Assembly (NCBI GenBank): GCA_964412105.1
Contig: CAYPNM010000013.1
Location: 1 to 64,000, forward strand
DNA: 64,000 nucleotides
Reading direction: 5' to 3'
Origin: JAKAGZ01 sp964412105
GTDB taxonomy: Bacteria; Bacteroidota; Ignavibacteria; Ignavibacteriales; Ignavibacteriaceae
Below are positions 54,370 through 63,828 of the stretch, one piece after another; position 1 is the first letter of the stretch; each line of letters starts with the position of its first letter. Under the pieces are notes generated by a model. It did not search any database and had not been told where the DNA came from. It was given only the letters and a program-made list of their open reading frames with translations. Both the position numbers and the translations under genes were made by a program.

Positions 54370-56274
54370 TTGAAAACAGTAGTATTAACTGTCATAATTA
54401 TATTTTTGTTAACAGTGAAAGGATTCTCGCAATATGTGGTTGACAGCTTAATGTTTATACAACCGGCACCAATGAAGGACAATCTAACCACAAGTTTTGA
54501 TAAACAGCTTAATACTTTCCTTCTAACATCTTCACTTAACCTCGTTAAATCGTTCAATAGTTTTGCTTTAAATCTTAAAGAAAATTATAATTCATCATAC
54601 ATTCGTTCTGCTGTTCAAAGTATCCGTGAGGAAAACTTTCTCAGATTCTCAACGTCATATAATATTAATCGTTACATAAATTTAGGAATTCTTGCGAACA
54701 ATAATGATCTATCGGACAGTAGGAAAATTGAGATAAATAAAGCTTCCCAGTCGAGCGCGGCTTTTTATACTCAGTATAAACCCGAAGATAGAATTTATAT
54801 TTCTCCGTTTTTTGGATATATTACAAATGATCAAACGGGCGAAACGGACTATGGCAGTCTTTATGGTATAGAAGGTTTTTTGGATGATGTTAAATTATCG
54901 GACAGTTATTTTACCTCTCAAATTAAATTCAGGAACGAGGATATTTCACCGAGGAAAAATACTATACGATATATTAATTTCATTCTCACAAATAATTTCA
55001 GCAACATTTCCGGAAACATCATTAATGCCAGTTATTCACAAAACAGAAAGGATTTTTACTTCGCTGCTGATTCTCTGACCAATCAAGAGTTCAATATCAC
55101 CAATAATATTCAGAGCAGAATAGAGTCCAATTATTTTTTGCAGGACAAATTCACTACTAAAAATTTCCTGGATTTATTCGACCTTGATTTTACAGGAAGT
55201 TTTCTTTGGAAAACCGTAGACAGGGATACACGGTATAGATATTCTCTCTCAAATGCATCTTTCGCATTCGATACTAAAGTAAATGAATTACAGTTAGGAT
55301 TTGAATCTATGGCCGCTTACAAGACTTCCTTTTTTAACGGGAGCATAAGACTTATGTATTCAAACAGAGACGAAAATCATATTACAAAGAATTATGATGG
55401 TGCGGACCAGATATTATATCAGGAGACTTCAACAACCGAAGGCAGAAAGAATAATAAGGCTCTAAGAGGTTCACTTGTTTTTAACGGGACCCTTAATATT
55501 TCAAAGACAGATTTTATCACAATAAGTTTTTATCAGAATAAGTTACAATATGATACTCCAAGCGCAGATAACTATGATGATAGAGATGAAATGCTTTCAA
55601 TAATTCGTTTACGATATTCAAAACTATTATCACCATTCTTCGACCTTTTCCTCAACACTGATGCTACTATCAGCAGAACAGATTATATTTATTCGGAAGA
55701 GAGTTCTAATAATAATATCAACAGAATTATAAGATTAAATGTCGGCGGGAATTATAGAGGGAAATATTTTTCAACGCTAAATTCATTTGAGGTTTCAGCA
55801 AATTATACGGTTTATGACTTTGAAGATATTAATCCAAATTACAGAAGCTTTTCATTCAGACAATTTACTGCAAGAGATTCTTCAAAGCTAATATTGAGCA
55901 GAGACCTTTCCTTTTCGACAAATGGATATATTAAATTATCAGAGCAGGGAAACCTAAAATGGGCATCTTTTTCAACTAATCCAATAAGATTTTTGGAGGA
56001 GATTTTTTCCGAATCAAAATTTATAGTAAATTATGGTTGGGTTCAGTTTTCGCTTGGCGCAAGAGCATATTCCTTAAACACTTATAACTATAATAATGGC
56101 GAAAAAGTAATAGATTCAAAGTTTTTAAGCCTAGCCCCTCTAACAGAAATAGTTATTTTAATGAAAGAGTCATTATATTTGCGATTATATGGCTGGTATG
56201 AATTTATTACGATAAACGAAACCAACAATAGAGAGGAGGCAAATTTGTCATTTCAAGCAACCTGGAGTTTTTAA
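54370..56274 (+). CDS. Hypothetical outer-membrane beta-barrel protein
   Basis: A 634-residue protein with a signal peptide (KTVVLTVIIIFLLTVKGFSQ region) and then strand-rich sequence with repeated patterns of alternating aromatic and polar residues, ending FQATWSF. That suggests a large outer-membrane barrel. The TTG at 54370 is chosen as start because only it provides a complete signal peptide. I recognise no named family. It precedes an RsbW-like gene by 49 bp on the same strand. Confidence 0.75.
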   Translation: MKTVVLTVIIIFLLTVKGFSQYVVDSLMFIQPAPMKDNLTTSFDKQLNTFLLTSSLNLVKSFNSFALNLKENYNSSYIRSAVQSIREENFLRFSTSYNINRYINLGILANNNDLSDSRKIEINKASQSSAAFYTQYKPEDRIYISPFFGYITNDQTGETDYGSLYGIEGFLDDVKLSDSYFTSQIKFRNEDISPRKNTIRYINFILTNNFSNISGNIINASYSQNRKDFYFAADSLTNQEFNITNNIQSRIESNYFLQDKFTTKNFLDLFDLDFTGSFLWKTVDRDTRYRYSLSNASFAFDTKVNELQLGFESMAAYKTSFFNGSIRLMYSNRDENHITKNYDGADQILYQETSTTEGRKNNKALRGSLVFNGTLNISKTDFITISFYQNKLQYDTPSADNYDDRDEMLSIIRLRYSKLLSPFFDLFLNTDATISRTDYIYSEESSNNNINRIIRLNVGGNYRGKYFSTLNSFEVSANYTVYDFEDINPNYRSFSFRQFTARDSSKLILSRDLSFSTNGYIKLSEQGNLKWASFSTNPIRFLEEIFSESKFIVNYGWVQFSLGARAYSLNTYNYNNGEKVIDSKFLSLAPLTEIVILMKESLYLRLYGWYEFITINETNNREEANLSFQATWSF

Positions 56275-56323
56275 AATTGATAAAAATTAATTATTATTCT
56301 ATACAAGATTTTAAGGATAATTA

Positions 56324-56734
56324 TTGGCAGACAATAACTTCTTTCTTGAAATAGAAAGTAACCCCAACAATCTAATCATAGTAGAAGAATTCGTTAATTA
56401 TTTTTCTAAAGAATTAAATTTAGACGAAGAAAAATTACCGGGACTTCTTCTGGCCGTAACGGAAGCTGTAACCAACGCAATTATACACGCCAACAAATGT
56501 GATGAAACAAAGAAAGTTACTATGAATGTCCTGAAAGATGATCACAAACTAATTATTACTGTAAAGGATGCAGGGAAAGGTTTCGATCCTGAAAAGGTTC
56601 CAGATCCAACAGCGCCCGAAAATTTACTTAAGGATTCCGGTCGAGGTCTCTACCTAATGAAAATTTATATGGATGAACTTAAATACAATATCACCCCTTC
56701 CGGTACGGAGACAATTTTGGTTTTAAATCTATAG
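56324..56734 (+). CDS. RsbW-like serine-kinase/ATPase regulator
   Basis: A 136-residue HATPase_c protein of the anti-sigma kinase type. The N box TEAVTNAIIHANK, G1 DAGKGFDP and G2 SGRGLYLMKIYMDEL are all intact, so it should bind ATP. Family members phosphorylate an anti-anti-sigma partner (RsbV) in partner-switching. No RsbV or sigma gene is nearby. Starts at TTG (56324), supported by AAGGA eight bases upstream. Confidence 0.9.
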   Translation: MADNNFFLEIESNPNNLIIVEEFVNYFSKELNLDEEKLPGLLLAVTEAVTNAIIHANKCDETKKVTMNVLKDDHKLIITVKDAGKGFDPEKVPDPTAPENLLKDSGRGLYLMKIYMDELKYNITPSGTETILVLNL

Positions 56735-57153
56735 CCTTGTAAAGACCACCAAAAAATATTTCTTCGATTTAATTTTTATTTTTTTTAATATTGGCCACTA
56801 CTTCGGCCCGGAATTTTTTAGCAAAGCAAGGATTTCAGCGCTTACTTTTTTTCTCTCAGAATGGAGTTTCGAAATTGGAATGCCTTCTACAATATCCAGG
56901 GACACAATCTTTTCTACAAGTTGTTTCTCAATAAATTGTTGAGCCGTTGAAGCCCAAACATTTCCTGCATAAAATAGTTTAGTTTATCCCATTCATTCTT
57001 TATTATTATTAAGATTAAGTTTAAGATTATTCGGGATTGCTTTATTCTTTGCATTAAGATTCAGATGTATATATTTTAAACAATGCTTTATAATAAATTA
57101 AACATAAATTTAAGCATAATTTTTACTTAAGCTAAATAATAGAGGGAGAATTT
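56735..57153. other. Intergenic region with a coding remnant
   Basis: 419 AT-rich bases between the RsbW-like gene and mdh. The minus strand at 56798-56983 holds a protein-like frame without a start (listed separately). The rest shows no gene. Confidence 0.5.
56798..56983 (-). pseudogene. Coding remnant, family unknown
   Basis: An open minus-strand frame of 61 codons, ending ALLKNSGPK and a TAG stop, preceded by an in-frame TAA and lacking a start codon. Segments such as ASTAQQFIEKQLVEK and IPISKLHSERKKVSAEIL have the composition of a real helical protein end rather than of chance translation. I do not recognise the parent gene. It may be a decayed gene or a 3' exon left by deletion. Confidence 0.45.
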
Positions 57154-58119
57154 ATGGGAAGGAAAAAGATAGCTTTAATCGGCGGAGGCCAGATAGGCGG
57201 TGTTTTAGCTTCGTTGATAGCACAAAAACAGCTTGGCGATGTTGTGATGTTTGACATCGTTGAAGATCTGCCACAAGGAAAATCTCTTGACATCGCCGAA
57301 GCATCCAGGATTGATGGCTTCGATGTCAATGTAACAGGCACAAATAATTACAAAGACATTAGCGGTGCTGATCTGGTAATTATCACTGCGGGGCTTCCGA
57401 GAAAACCAGGAATGAGCAGAGACGATCTGCTTACTACTAATGCTAAAATTATGAAAACAGTTGCAGATAATGTTAAAGAACATGCCCCGAACTCAATTGC
57501 CATAATCATTTCAAATCCCCTTGATGCAATGGTAACCTTATTTCAACAAGTTACTGGTTTTCCTCACAACAGGGTAATTGGTCAAGCAGGCGTTCTTGAT
57601 TCATCAAGATTTGCGACTTTCATTGCGTGGGAACTCGGAGTTTCAGTTAAGGATGTTAATGCTATGGTATTAGGCGGACACGGCGATACTATGGTTCCAT
57701 TAATAAGATATGCTAATGTAAATGGCATACCTGCAATGGAAATGCTTGAGAGAAAATACAAGGATGCTAACAAGGCCAATGAAGTAATGAAAGCTATGGT
57801 TAGTAGAACAAAAATGGCTGGCGGTGAAGTTGTAAAATTGTTGAAAACTGGTTCTGCTTTCTTTTCACCCGCCGTATCAGCAGTTTCAATGGCACAATCA
57901 ATATTACTTGACGAAAAAAGATTACTCCCGGTTTGTGCCTATTTAAATGGTGAATATAACGTTAAGGGGTACTATGTTGGCGTTCCGGCAGTTTTAGGAA
58001 GCAACGGCGTTGATAGAGTCGTTGAACTGTCACTCAACTCTGAAGAGCAGACAGCATTAGATAATTCTGTAAAAGCTGTGAAGAATCTTATTGAGGATAT
58101 GAAGAGGCTTGGCTTCTAA
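57154..58119 (+). CDS. mdh: Malate dehydrogenase
   Basis: A 321-residue LDH-like NAD enzyme interconverting malate and oxaloacetate. Cofactor motif GGGQIGGVLASLIAQ, substrate arginines in PRKPGMSRDDLL, catalytic histidine in LGGHGDTMVPL, and VLDSSRFATFIA place it in the LDH-like malate dehydrogenase group. GGGAGAATTT region upstream (GAGGGAGAA) supplies a Shine-Dalgarno. Ends before a bidirectional terminator. Confidence 0.96.
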   Translation: MGRKKIALIGGGQIGGVLASLIAQKQLGDVVMFDIVEDLPQGKSLDIAEASRIDGFDVNVTGTNNYKDISGADLVIITAGLPRKPGMSRDDLLTTNAKIMKTVADNVKEHAPNSIAIIISNPLDAMVTLFQQVTGFPHNRVIGQAGVLDSSRFATFIAWELGVSVKDVNAMVLGGHGDTMVPLIRYANVNGIPAMEMLERKYKDANKANEVMKAMVSRTKMAGGEVVKLLKTGSAFFSPAVSAVSMAQSILLDEKRLLPVCAYLNGEYNVKGYYVGVPAVLGSNGVDRVVELSLNSEEQTALDNSVKAVKNLIEDMKRLGF

Positions 58120-58151
58120 AATTATTCTTTAAGATTGTTTTGAGTTATAAA

Positions 58152-58180
58152 TAAAAAATCCGGCATATAGCCGGATTTTT
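58152..58180. terminator. Bidirectional terminator between mdh and rpmA
   Basis: AAAAAATCCGGC, a short AT loop, GCCGGATTTTTT: a symmetrical hairpin between convergent genes. Confidence 0.9.
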
Positions 58181-58201
58181 TATTGAATATGAATTTACGA
58201 T

Positions 58202-58462
58202 TTAATTTGATTGCTGATAAACGCTGACAACTCTTCTGTTGCCTCTTTTGATTTCAAATTTTACAATCCCATTAGTTACGGCGAAAAGAGTATCATCGCT
58301 TCCCTTCTTAACGTTTGCACCGGGATGAAATTTTGTTCCTCTTTGTCTTACTAAAATATTTCCAGCGAGAACCTGTTCTCCACCAAATCTTTTAACACCA
58401 AGACGCTGCGCATTGCTATCTCTGCCGTTTCTTGAAGATCCCTGACCTTTTTTATGAGCCAT
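58202..58462 (-). CDS. rpmA: 50S ribosomal protein L27
   Basis: 86 residues starting MAHKKGQGSSRNGRDSNAQR, the classic L27 N-terminus that reaches the peptidyl-transferase centre, followed by VRQRGTKFHPG. No N-terminal propeptide of the Firmicutes kind. Follows rplU by 18 bp. Confidence 0.98.
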   Translation of the reverse strand: MAHKKGQGSSRNGRDSNAQRLGVKRFGGEQVLAGNILVRQRGTKFHPGANVKKGSDDTLFAVTNGIVKFEIKRGNRRVVSVYQQSN

Positions 58463-58480
58463 TATAATTTCTCCTGATAA

Positions 58481-58789
58481 TTAACCAATCTTTGTAATTT
58501 CAATTTTTGTTAACTGCTGTCTGTGTCCGTTTGATTTCTGATATCCCGTTCTTCTCTTCTTTTTAAACACTATCACTTTGTCGTCCTTTATATGTTCCAA
58601 CACCTTTGCAGCGACTTTAACCCCTTTAATATATGGAGTTCCGATTTTAGTTGATTTGTCATCACCCATTAAAAGCACATTTTCAAAGGAAACCTCCGAA
58701 TCAACTTCATCTTTTAATTTAGGGACGTAATATTTCGTATTTTCCGTAACTTTTAACTGCTGCCCCAGTATATCAATAATCGCAAACAT
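58481..58789 (-). CDS. rplU: 50S ribosomal protein L21
   Basis: 102 residues: FAIIDILGQQLKVTE at the start and KVIVFKKKRRTGYQKSNGHRQ near the end are the L21 signature. First gene of the rplU-rpmA pair. Confidence 0.97.
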   Translation of the reverse strand: MFAIIDILGQQLKVTENTKYYVPKLKDEVDSEVSFENVLLMGDDKSTKIGTPYIKGVKVAAKVLEHIKDDKVIVFKKKRRTGYQKSNGHRQQLTKIEITKIG

Positions 58790-58916
58790 TTTTACCTCTA
58801 GTATTCAAATTTAGTCTATAAATTTAAGAAATGGCGGATCACTTGTCAATTTTTAATTGCATAAAATATCCGCATTCTTCTTAATATTATTTGAAATACG
58901 TACTTACCTATATATT

Positions 58917-59945
58917 TTATATTTTAAGTCTAAAAGAAAACTCCGATCCTTCATCCAGTTTGCTTTTTACGTCTATCCTAGAATCGTGTGCTTCAATAAT
59001 ATGCTTCGCAATAGCGAGGCCAAGTCCTGTACCTCCCACAGCACGGGAACGCGCTTTATCAACCCTATAAAACCTTTCAAATATTCGGCTTAATGCATCT
59101 TCGGGAATACCGATACCTGTATCTTTTACTGTCACAATGCACTGTTTATCCTTTTCATCAACTAAAACCTCAACCTTGCCTTTTTCAGTGTACTTTATTG
59201 CATTCTGGATTAGATTTATAAAAACCTGACGAAGCTTGTCTTTATCTCCAAAGACATTCAATTTTTTGAATTCAGTTACAAGATTTAAGCTGATATCTTT
59301 GCCGGAGATAGACGGCTTTATCTCGTGAATTAGCTTTTTGAGGTAATCAATAATATCAAAATACCTGAAACTTAATCGTAACTCACCGGATTCTATCATT
59401 GAAATATCAATAAGATCATTAAGGAGATTGCTTAAATTGATTGTATGATTATTGGCTTTTTCTAAGAAAGATTTATTAACCTTTTTGTCGTTTATTGCTC
59501 CATGTAACAGTGTTTCAATATATCCCTGAATAGTAAAGATAGGAGTTCGAAGCTCATGCGATACATTTGCAAGAAATTCTTTCCTCATCTTTTCAAGTTT
59601 TTTCAGATACTCAATATCATTTCTCTCTTTCTCGAACATTTGTTGAATTTCAGACTGCAAACCAAATAAATCTCTTGACAATAAAATTTCTTCCGGAGAA
59701 TTAAATTTATTTCCTCTTATTCCGGCAATTACATTTTTTATATTCTCAAGCTCGTTTAATCTTTTTGCACCAAGTGCTAATAGTAATACGAAAGTTAAGA
59801 AGGTAAATGAAATTAAAACTATGATCTTGGTAGTAGGGTGAACAATTTGGGTAACAATAATAAGGAGCAAGAATAAATAGAAAAGAATGACCTCAATAAA
59901 ATAAACTCTTGAGGATAAGAGATATAATTTTGTCTTATTCAACAC
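58917..59945 (-). CDS. phoR: Sensor histidine kinase, PhoR-like
   Basis: A 342-residue kinase with two N-terminal helices (about 15-60) and almost no periplasmic loop, a linker, then HisKA (phospho-acceptor in NVSHELRTPIFTI), N box (NLIQNAIKYT), DTGIGIPEDALSRIFERFYR and GGTGLGLAIAKH. All catalytic boxes are intact, in contrast to the hybrid kinase elsewhere. It overlaps the regulator gene by 11 bp. The PhoR name rests on domain layout and pairing. Confidence 0.9.
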   Translation of the reverse strand: MLNKTKLYLLSSRVYFIEVILFYLFLLLIIVTQIVHPTTKIIVLISFTFLTFVLLLALGAKRLNELENIKNVIAGIRGNKFNSPEEILLSRDLFGLQSEIQQMFEKERNDIEYLKKLEKMRKEFLANVSHELRTPIFTIQGYIETLLHGAINDKKVNKSFLEKANNHTINLSNLLNDLIDISMIESGELRLSFRYFDIIDYLKKLIHEIKPSISGKDISLNLVTEFKKLNVFGDKDKLRQVFINLIQNAIKYTEKGKVEVLVDEKDKQCIVTVKDTGIGIPEDALSRIFERFYRVDKARSRAVGGTGLGLAIAKHIIEAHDSRIDVKSKLDEGSEFSFRLKI

Positions 59946-60624
59946 TTCTGAATTTATATCCTACCCCTTTAATTGTCTCTATCACATCAGAAAACTTTCC
60001 TAATTTTTCTCTTATCTTTCTTACGTGAACATCGACGGTTCTGTCGACTACATAAATATCGGGCCCCCATACTTCTTTAAGAAGTGTATCTCTGCTAAAA
60101 ACTTTTCCAGGATTATTGGCGAGAAAATAAAGAATTTCGAATTCCTTCCTTGGATACACAATTTGTTTATTATTTAAATGGACAGTATATTTTTCCTTAT
60201 CAATCAACAATGGGCCAATAGATATTTTTATCGGTTGATTTTTCCGTATTGCCGATTCGCTTTTCCTTAGATTAGACCTTACTCTTGCTACAAGTTTCTT
60301 CGGAGAAATCGGTTTTTGAATATAATCGCTCGCTCCTAATTCCAATCCTTTTATTTCATCAATCTCGCCTGATTTGGCCGTAAGAAAAATTATTGGTATA
60401 TCTTTGTACAGATTATTTTCTCGTATCCTTTTATAAACTTCAAACCCATCTAATTTAGGCATCATTATGTCCAGAATAACTAGATCAGGTTTTTGCTTAA
60501 TTTTCTCCAGTGCTTCCATTCCATCATAAGCCGGAAGGACTTCAAAACCTTCTTTTTCCAGATTATATTGAAGAAATTCAACTATATCATTTTCATTATC
60601 TACTAATAGTATTTTTGTTTTCAT
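59935..60624 (-). CDS. phoB: Winged-helix response regulator, PhoB-like
   Basis: A 229-residue OmpR/PhoB regulator: receiver with LVDNENDIVEFLQ, DLVILDIMMPKLDGFE (phospho-Asp) and K in IQKPIS; C-terminal winged helix with RKEFEILYFLANNPGKVFSR and RTVDVHVRKIREKLG. It overlaps the kinase gene by 11 bp and is 5 bp from the oxidoreductase gene. Phosphate control is inferred from family only; no pst genes are in view. Confidence 0.92.
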   Translation of the reverse strand: MKTKILLVDNENDIVEFLQYNLEKEGFEVLPAYDGMEALEKIKQKPDLVILDIMMPKLDGFEVYKRIRENNLYKDIPIIFLTAKSGEIDEIKGLELGASDYIQKPISPKKLVARVRSNLRKSESAIRKNQPIKISIGPLLIDKEKYTVHLNNKQIVYPRKEFEILYFLANNPGKVFSRDTLLKEVWGPDIYVVDRTVDVHVRKIREKLGKFSDVIETIKGVGYKFRSVE

Positions 60625-60629
60625 ATAAC

Positions 60630-61631
60630 CTATAATTTAATTTCAGCCTTCTGTGCCGCAGATTTATACATTGCTTCAACGATCTTCATCCTGATTAATC
60701 CTTCTTCTCCTGAAGACATTAATGGGCTGATGCCTCTTACTGCCGCAATGAAACTCTTAAGTTCATTATAATAAGATTTTTGGAAAAGAGTAACAGGATT
60801 TTCCTCTTTGGGAGGACTAAGTTCTATTAATCTATCTTCAAGCTTTTTAAACACTCTGAACGGATTAATTGAAGCGCTTCCTTTTGACCCATAAACTGTG
60901 ATATTAAATTGATCTTTATCAAGCAGCAAAGACCAGCTTGTTTCAAGACTGATTAAAGCTGATTTTTTACACCTTATAAAACTGATCGAGGTATCTTCAA
61001 CAGTTTTAGTATTCATATTAAAACTTTGCGCAGAAACTGTCTGAACTGCGGGATAATCGAGCAACCACAAGGCAAGGTCCAATAATAAGATTCCAAGATC
61101 AATGATTACTCCCCCTCCTGATTCTGCTTTTTTCGTAAACCATTTTTCCCTGCTGCTTTGTCTCCTGACCCAGCTTGCCTTTATATAATTTGGCTCCCCA
61201 ATTTCATCTGAATTAATAAGGCTTTTTAAAATCATTGCATCCGGGCGGTATCTTAAATTCAATCCCACCATCAATTTTTTCTTGTTCCTTTTGGCTGATT
61301 CAACTATTGGTTTTGCTTCTGCCAGTGAACGGGCTAATGGTTTTTCCACAAGCACATCTTTCTTAGCCTTCAAAGCTGCCATAGCAATTTCCTTATGAGT
61401 TCCGGTAGGAGTAGCAATAATGACTGCTTCTGCATCACTCTTGGTCAGAAGTTCATTATAATCGGTATATTTTTCTTTAATATTAAATTTATCAGCGATA
61501 ACCGCAAGTCGGCTTTTATTAACTTCTGCAACTGAAGTTAATTCAACACTGTTCAATTTAATCAAGTTTGGAAGATGAATTAGTTGAGCAACGCTTCCTA
61601 ATCCTATTACCCCTATTTTTGTTTTCTCCAT
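60630..61631 (-). CDS. Gfo/Idh/MocA family oxidoreductase
   Basis: A 333-residue NAD(P)-dependent dehydrogenase: Rossmann start IGVIGLGSVAQLIHLPNL, the EKP motif in VLVEKPLARSLAEAK, and a C-terminal beta-sheet domain. Substrates of this family are mostly sugars or inositols; the exact one is not evident. It overlaps dxs by 1 bp, so it is co-transcribed with isoprenoid synthesis. Confidence 0.9.
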   Translation of the reverse strand: MEKTKIGVIGLGSVAQLIHLPNLIKLNSVELTSVAEVNKSRLAVIADKFNIKEKYTDYNELLTKSDAEAVIIATPTGTHKEIAMAALKAKKDVLVEKPLARSLAEAKPIVESAKRNKKKLMVGLNLRYRPDAMILKSLINSDEIGEPNYIKASWVRRQSSREKWFTKKAESGGGVIIDLGILLLDLALWLLDYPAVQTVSAQSFNMNTKTVEDTSISFIRCKKSALISLETSWSLLLDKDQFNITVYGSKGSASINPFRVFKKLEDRLIELSPPKEENPVTLFQKSYYNELKSFIAAVRGISPLMSSGEEGLIRMKIVEAMYKSAAQKAEIKL

Positions 61632-63550
61632 TAAAGAGCTACCTCATGTCCAATGCTTTTGCTTTCACAAAAAACTTTTACTTTTAACGAGATAGATTCA
61701 GGGTCAATCTCTAGGTGTTTATGCAGTTCCCCTTGTGTGCCATGTTCGATAAAATGATCCGGGAGTCCTATTCTCAGTACATCATTTTTGTAACTTTTTT
61801 CTGCAAAATATTCCAGAACCCCGCTACCAAAACCACCCATTAATGTATTTTCTTCCAGGGTAACAATTTTGGAATGCTTCTCTGCAATTACATCAAGCAA
61901 TTTATAATCAAGCGGTTTAACAAATCTCATATTAATTATTTCAGAGTCAATTCCTTGATCCTTTAGTATATCTGCTGCCTGAATTGCATAATCAACCATA
62001 GAGCCTACTGCAAGTAATGCTACGTCTTCTCCATCTCTAAGTCGTTCGCTCTTCCCAATTTCAATAAGATCAAATCCCTTCTTCAATGGAACACCAAGAG
62101 CCGACCCACGGGGATAACGAAGAGTAATAGGACCTTCTTTATATTCGATTGCAGTATACAACATATTGCGAAGTTCTGATTCATCCTTTGGTGCCATTAT
62201 TACCATTCCGGGAATTAATCTCAAATAAGTTAAATCAAAGGCACCATGGTGTGTAGGACCATCTGCTCCGACAAGACCCGCTCTGTCCAGAACAAATACA
62301 ACATGCAAATGCTGTAATGCTACATCGTGAATTATCTGATCAAAGCCTCTTTGAAGGAAGGTAGAATAAATTGCAACAACCGGAATAATTTTTTGTGTTG
62401 CAAGACCCGCAGAGAATGTTACAGCATGTTCTTCCGCTATACCTACATCAAAATATTTGGTAGGAAATTCTTTTTGAAATAAGTCAAGACCTGTTCCATC
62501 AGGCATTGCTGCTGTTACACCCACTATTTTGTCATTATTTTTTGCAATTTCAACGAGCGCCTCTCCAAATATTTTTGTGAAGGATGGAGGGCCACCTGCT
62601 TTTTTGTAAGCTTTTCCTGTTAGTTTATCAAAAGGGGTAGAAGCATGTAATTTTTGTACGTGGCCTTCAGCAGGTTTATAGCCTTTTCCCTTCTCGGTAA
62701 TTGCGTGAACCAGAATCGGCCCTTTTAAATCTTTTACCTGCTCAAAAATCTTTATCATCTGGTGAATATTGTGACCATTGATAGGACCAAAATATCTGAA
62801 TCCAAGAGCTTCGAAAAGCATTCCAGGGGTAACAACCGCCTTCACTCCGGTTTCCAGTCTTGCAGCTATTTTTCTTAGTCTATCCCCAAATTGATCAAGT
62901 TTACCTGTTAGATCCCACATCTGGCCTTTAAATTTATTATAATCTGGATGCGCTATCATTTCAGTAAAGTAATTTGAAATCTGCCAAACGTTTGGAGCAA
63001 TGGACATATTGTTATCGTTTAATACTACAATAAGGTCAGATTTTCTTATTCCTGAATTATTCATAGCTTCATATGCCATTCCCCCTGTCATTGCACCATC
63101 ACCCATTATTGCAACGACTTTCCTGTTTTCTTTATTAAAATCCCTTGCAACAGCCATCCCCAGTGCAGCAGAAATCGATGTGGAAGCATGACCTGCGCCA
63201 AATGTATCATATTCACTTTCAGATCTTTTCAGGAATCCGCTGATTCCATTTAATTTCCTTATTGATTTTAAGGCTTCTTTCCTTCCAGTGAGAATTTTAT
63301 GGGGATATGCCTGATGACCGGTATCCCAAACGACAAGATCATATGGAGTATTAAAAACTTTATGAATAGCAACAGTAATTTCAACAGCGCCTAAACCACC
63401 ACCAAAATGCCCGCCAATTTCTGATATTGTGTCTATCATATATTCACGAATATCGACACATAGTTGTTTCAACTCAGTAGATTCTAAAGTTTTAACATCA
63501 GCCGGAACATTAATTTTTGATAAAACTTTATATTTACTCATATCTGTCAT
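61631..63550 (-). CDS. dxs: 1-deoxy-D-xylulose-5-phosphate synthase
   Basis: First enzyme of the MEP isoprenoid route: condenses pyruvate and glyceraldehyde 3-phosphate with thiamine diphosphate. ThDP motif GDGAMTGGMAYEAMNN, N-terminal HFGGGLGAVE and WDTGHQAYPHKILTGR, and the C-half DRAGLVGADGPTHHGAFDL. 639 residues is complete. Lies downstream of xseB, a common arrangement. Confidence 0.97.
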   Translation of the reverse strand: MTDMSKYKVLSKINVPADVKTLESTELKQLCVDIREYMIDTISEIGGHFGGGLGAVEITVAIHKVFNTPYDLVVWDTGHQAYPHKILTGRKEALKSIRKLNGISGFLKRSESEYDTFGAGHASTSISAALGMAVARDFNKENRKVVAIMGDGAMTGGMAYEAMNNSGIRKSDLIVVLNDNNMSIAPNVWQISNYFTEMIAHPDYNKFKGQMWDLTGKLDQFGDRLRKIAARLETGVKAVVTPGMLFEALGFRYFGPINGHNIHQMIKIFEQVKDLKGPILVHAITEKGKGYKPAEGHVQKLHASTPFDKLTGKAYKKAGGPPSFTKIFGEALVEIAKNNDKIVGVTAAMPDGTGLDLFQKEFPTKYFDVGIAEEHAVTFSAGLATQKIIPVVAIYSTFLQRGFDQIIHDVALQHLHVVFVLDRAGLVGADGPTHHGAFDLTYLRLIPGMVIMAPKDESELRNMLYTAIEYKEGPITLRYPRGSALGVPLKKGFDLIEIGKSERLRDGEDVALLAVGSMVDYAIQAADILKDQGIDSEIINMRFVKPLDYKLLDVIAEKHSKIVTLEENTLMGGFGSGVLEYFAEKSYKNDVLRIGLPDHFIEHGTQGELHKHLEIDPESISLKVKVFCESKSIGHEVAL

Positions 63551-63573
63551 TTCTTAACAGTCTCCCACTTTTA

Positions 63574-63825
63574 TTATTTTTCAAAAAGTTCGGATTGATC
63601 TTTTGTAAGATCGTTCAACTTGGATTTCAACTCAGTAATTTTCAATTCAGCATTTTTTAAAGTTGCAATGCATTCCTTGGAAAGTTTGATACCTTCTTCA
63701 TACAATGTAATAGCGTTTTCTATTCCTATATCTTCACTTTCAAGTTCTTCAGCAATTTCTTCAAGCCTGTGAAGTTTTACTTCAAACGATTCTTTAGTTT
63801 CATTTTTGGCAAGCTTCTTTGGCAT
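63574..63825 (-). CDS. xseB: Exodeoxyribonuclease VII small subunit
   Basis: 83 residues forming a helical hairpin: SFEVKLHRLEEIAEELES, then ITLYEEGIKLSKECIATLK, the XseB signature. Partner of XseA, whose gene ends 3 bp upstream of this start. Confidence 0.93.
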   Translation of the reverse strand: MPKKLAKNETKESFEVKLHRLEEIAEELESEDIGIENAITLYEEGIKLSKECIATLKNAELKITELKSKLNDLTKDQSELFEK

Positions 63826-63828
63826 ATA

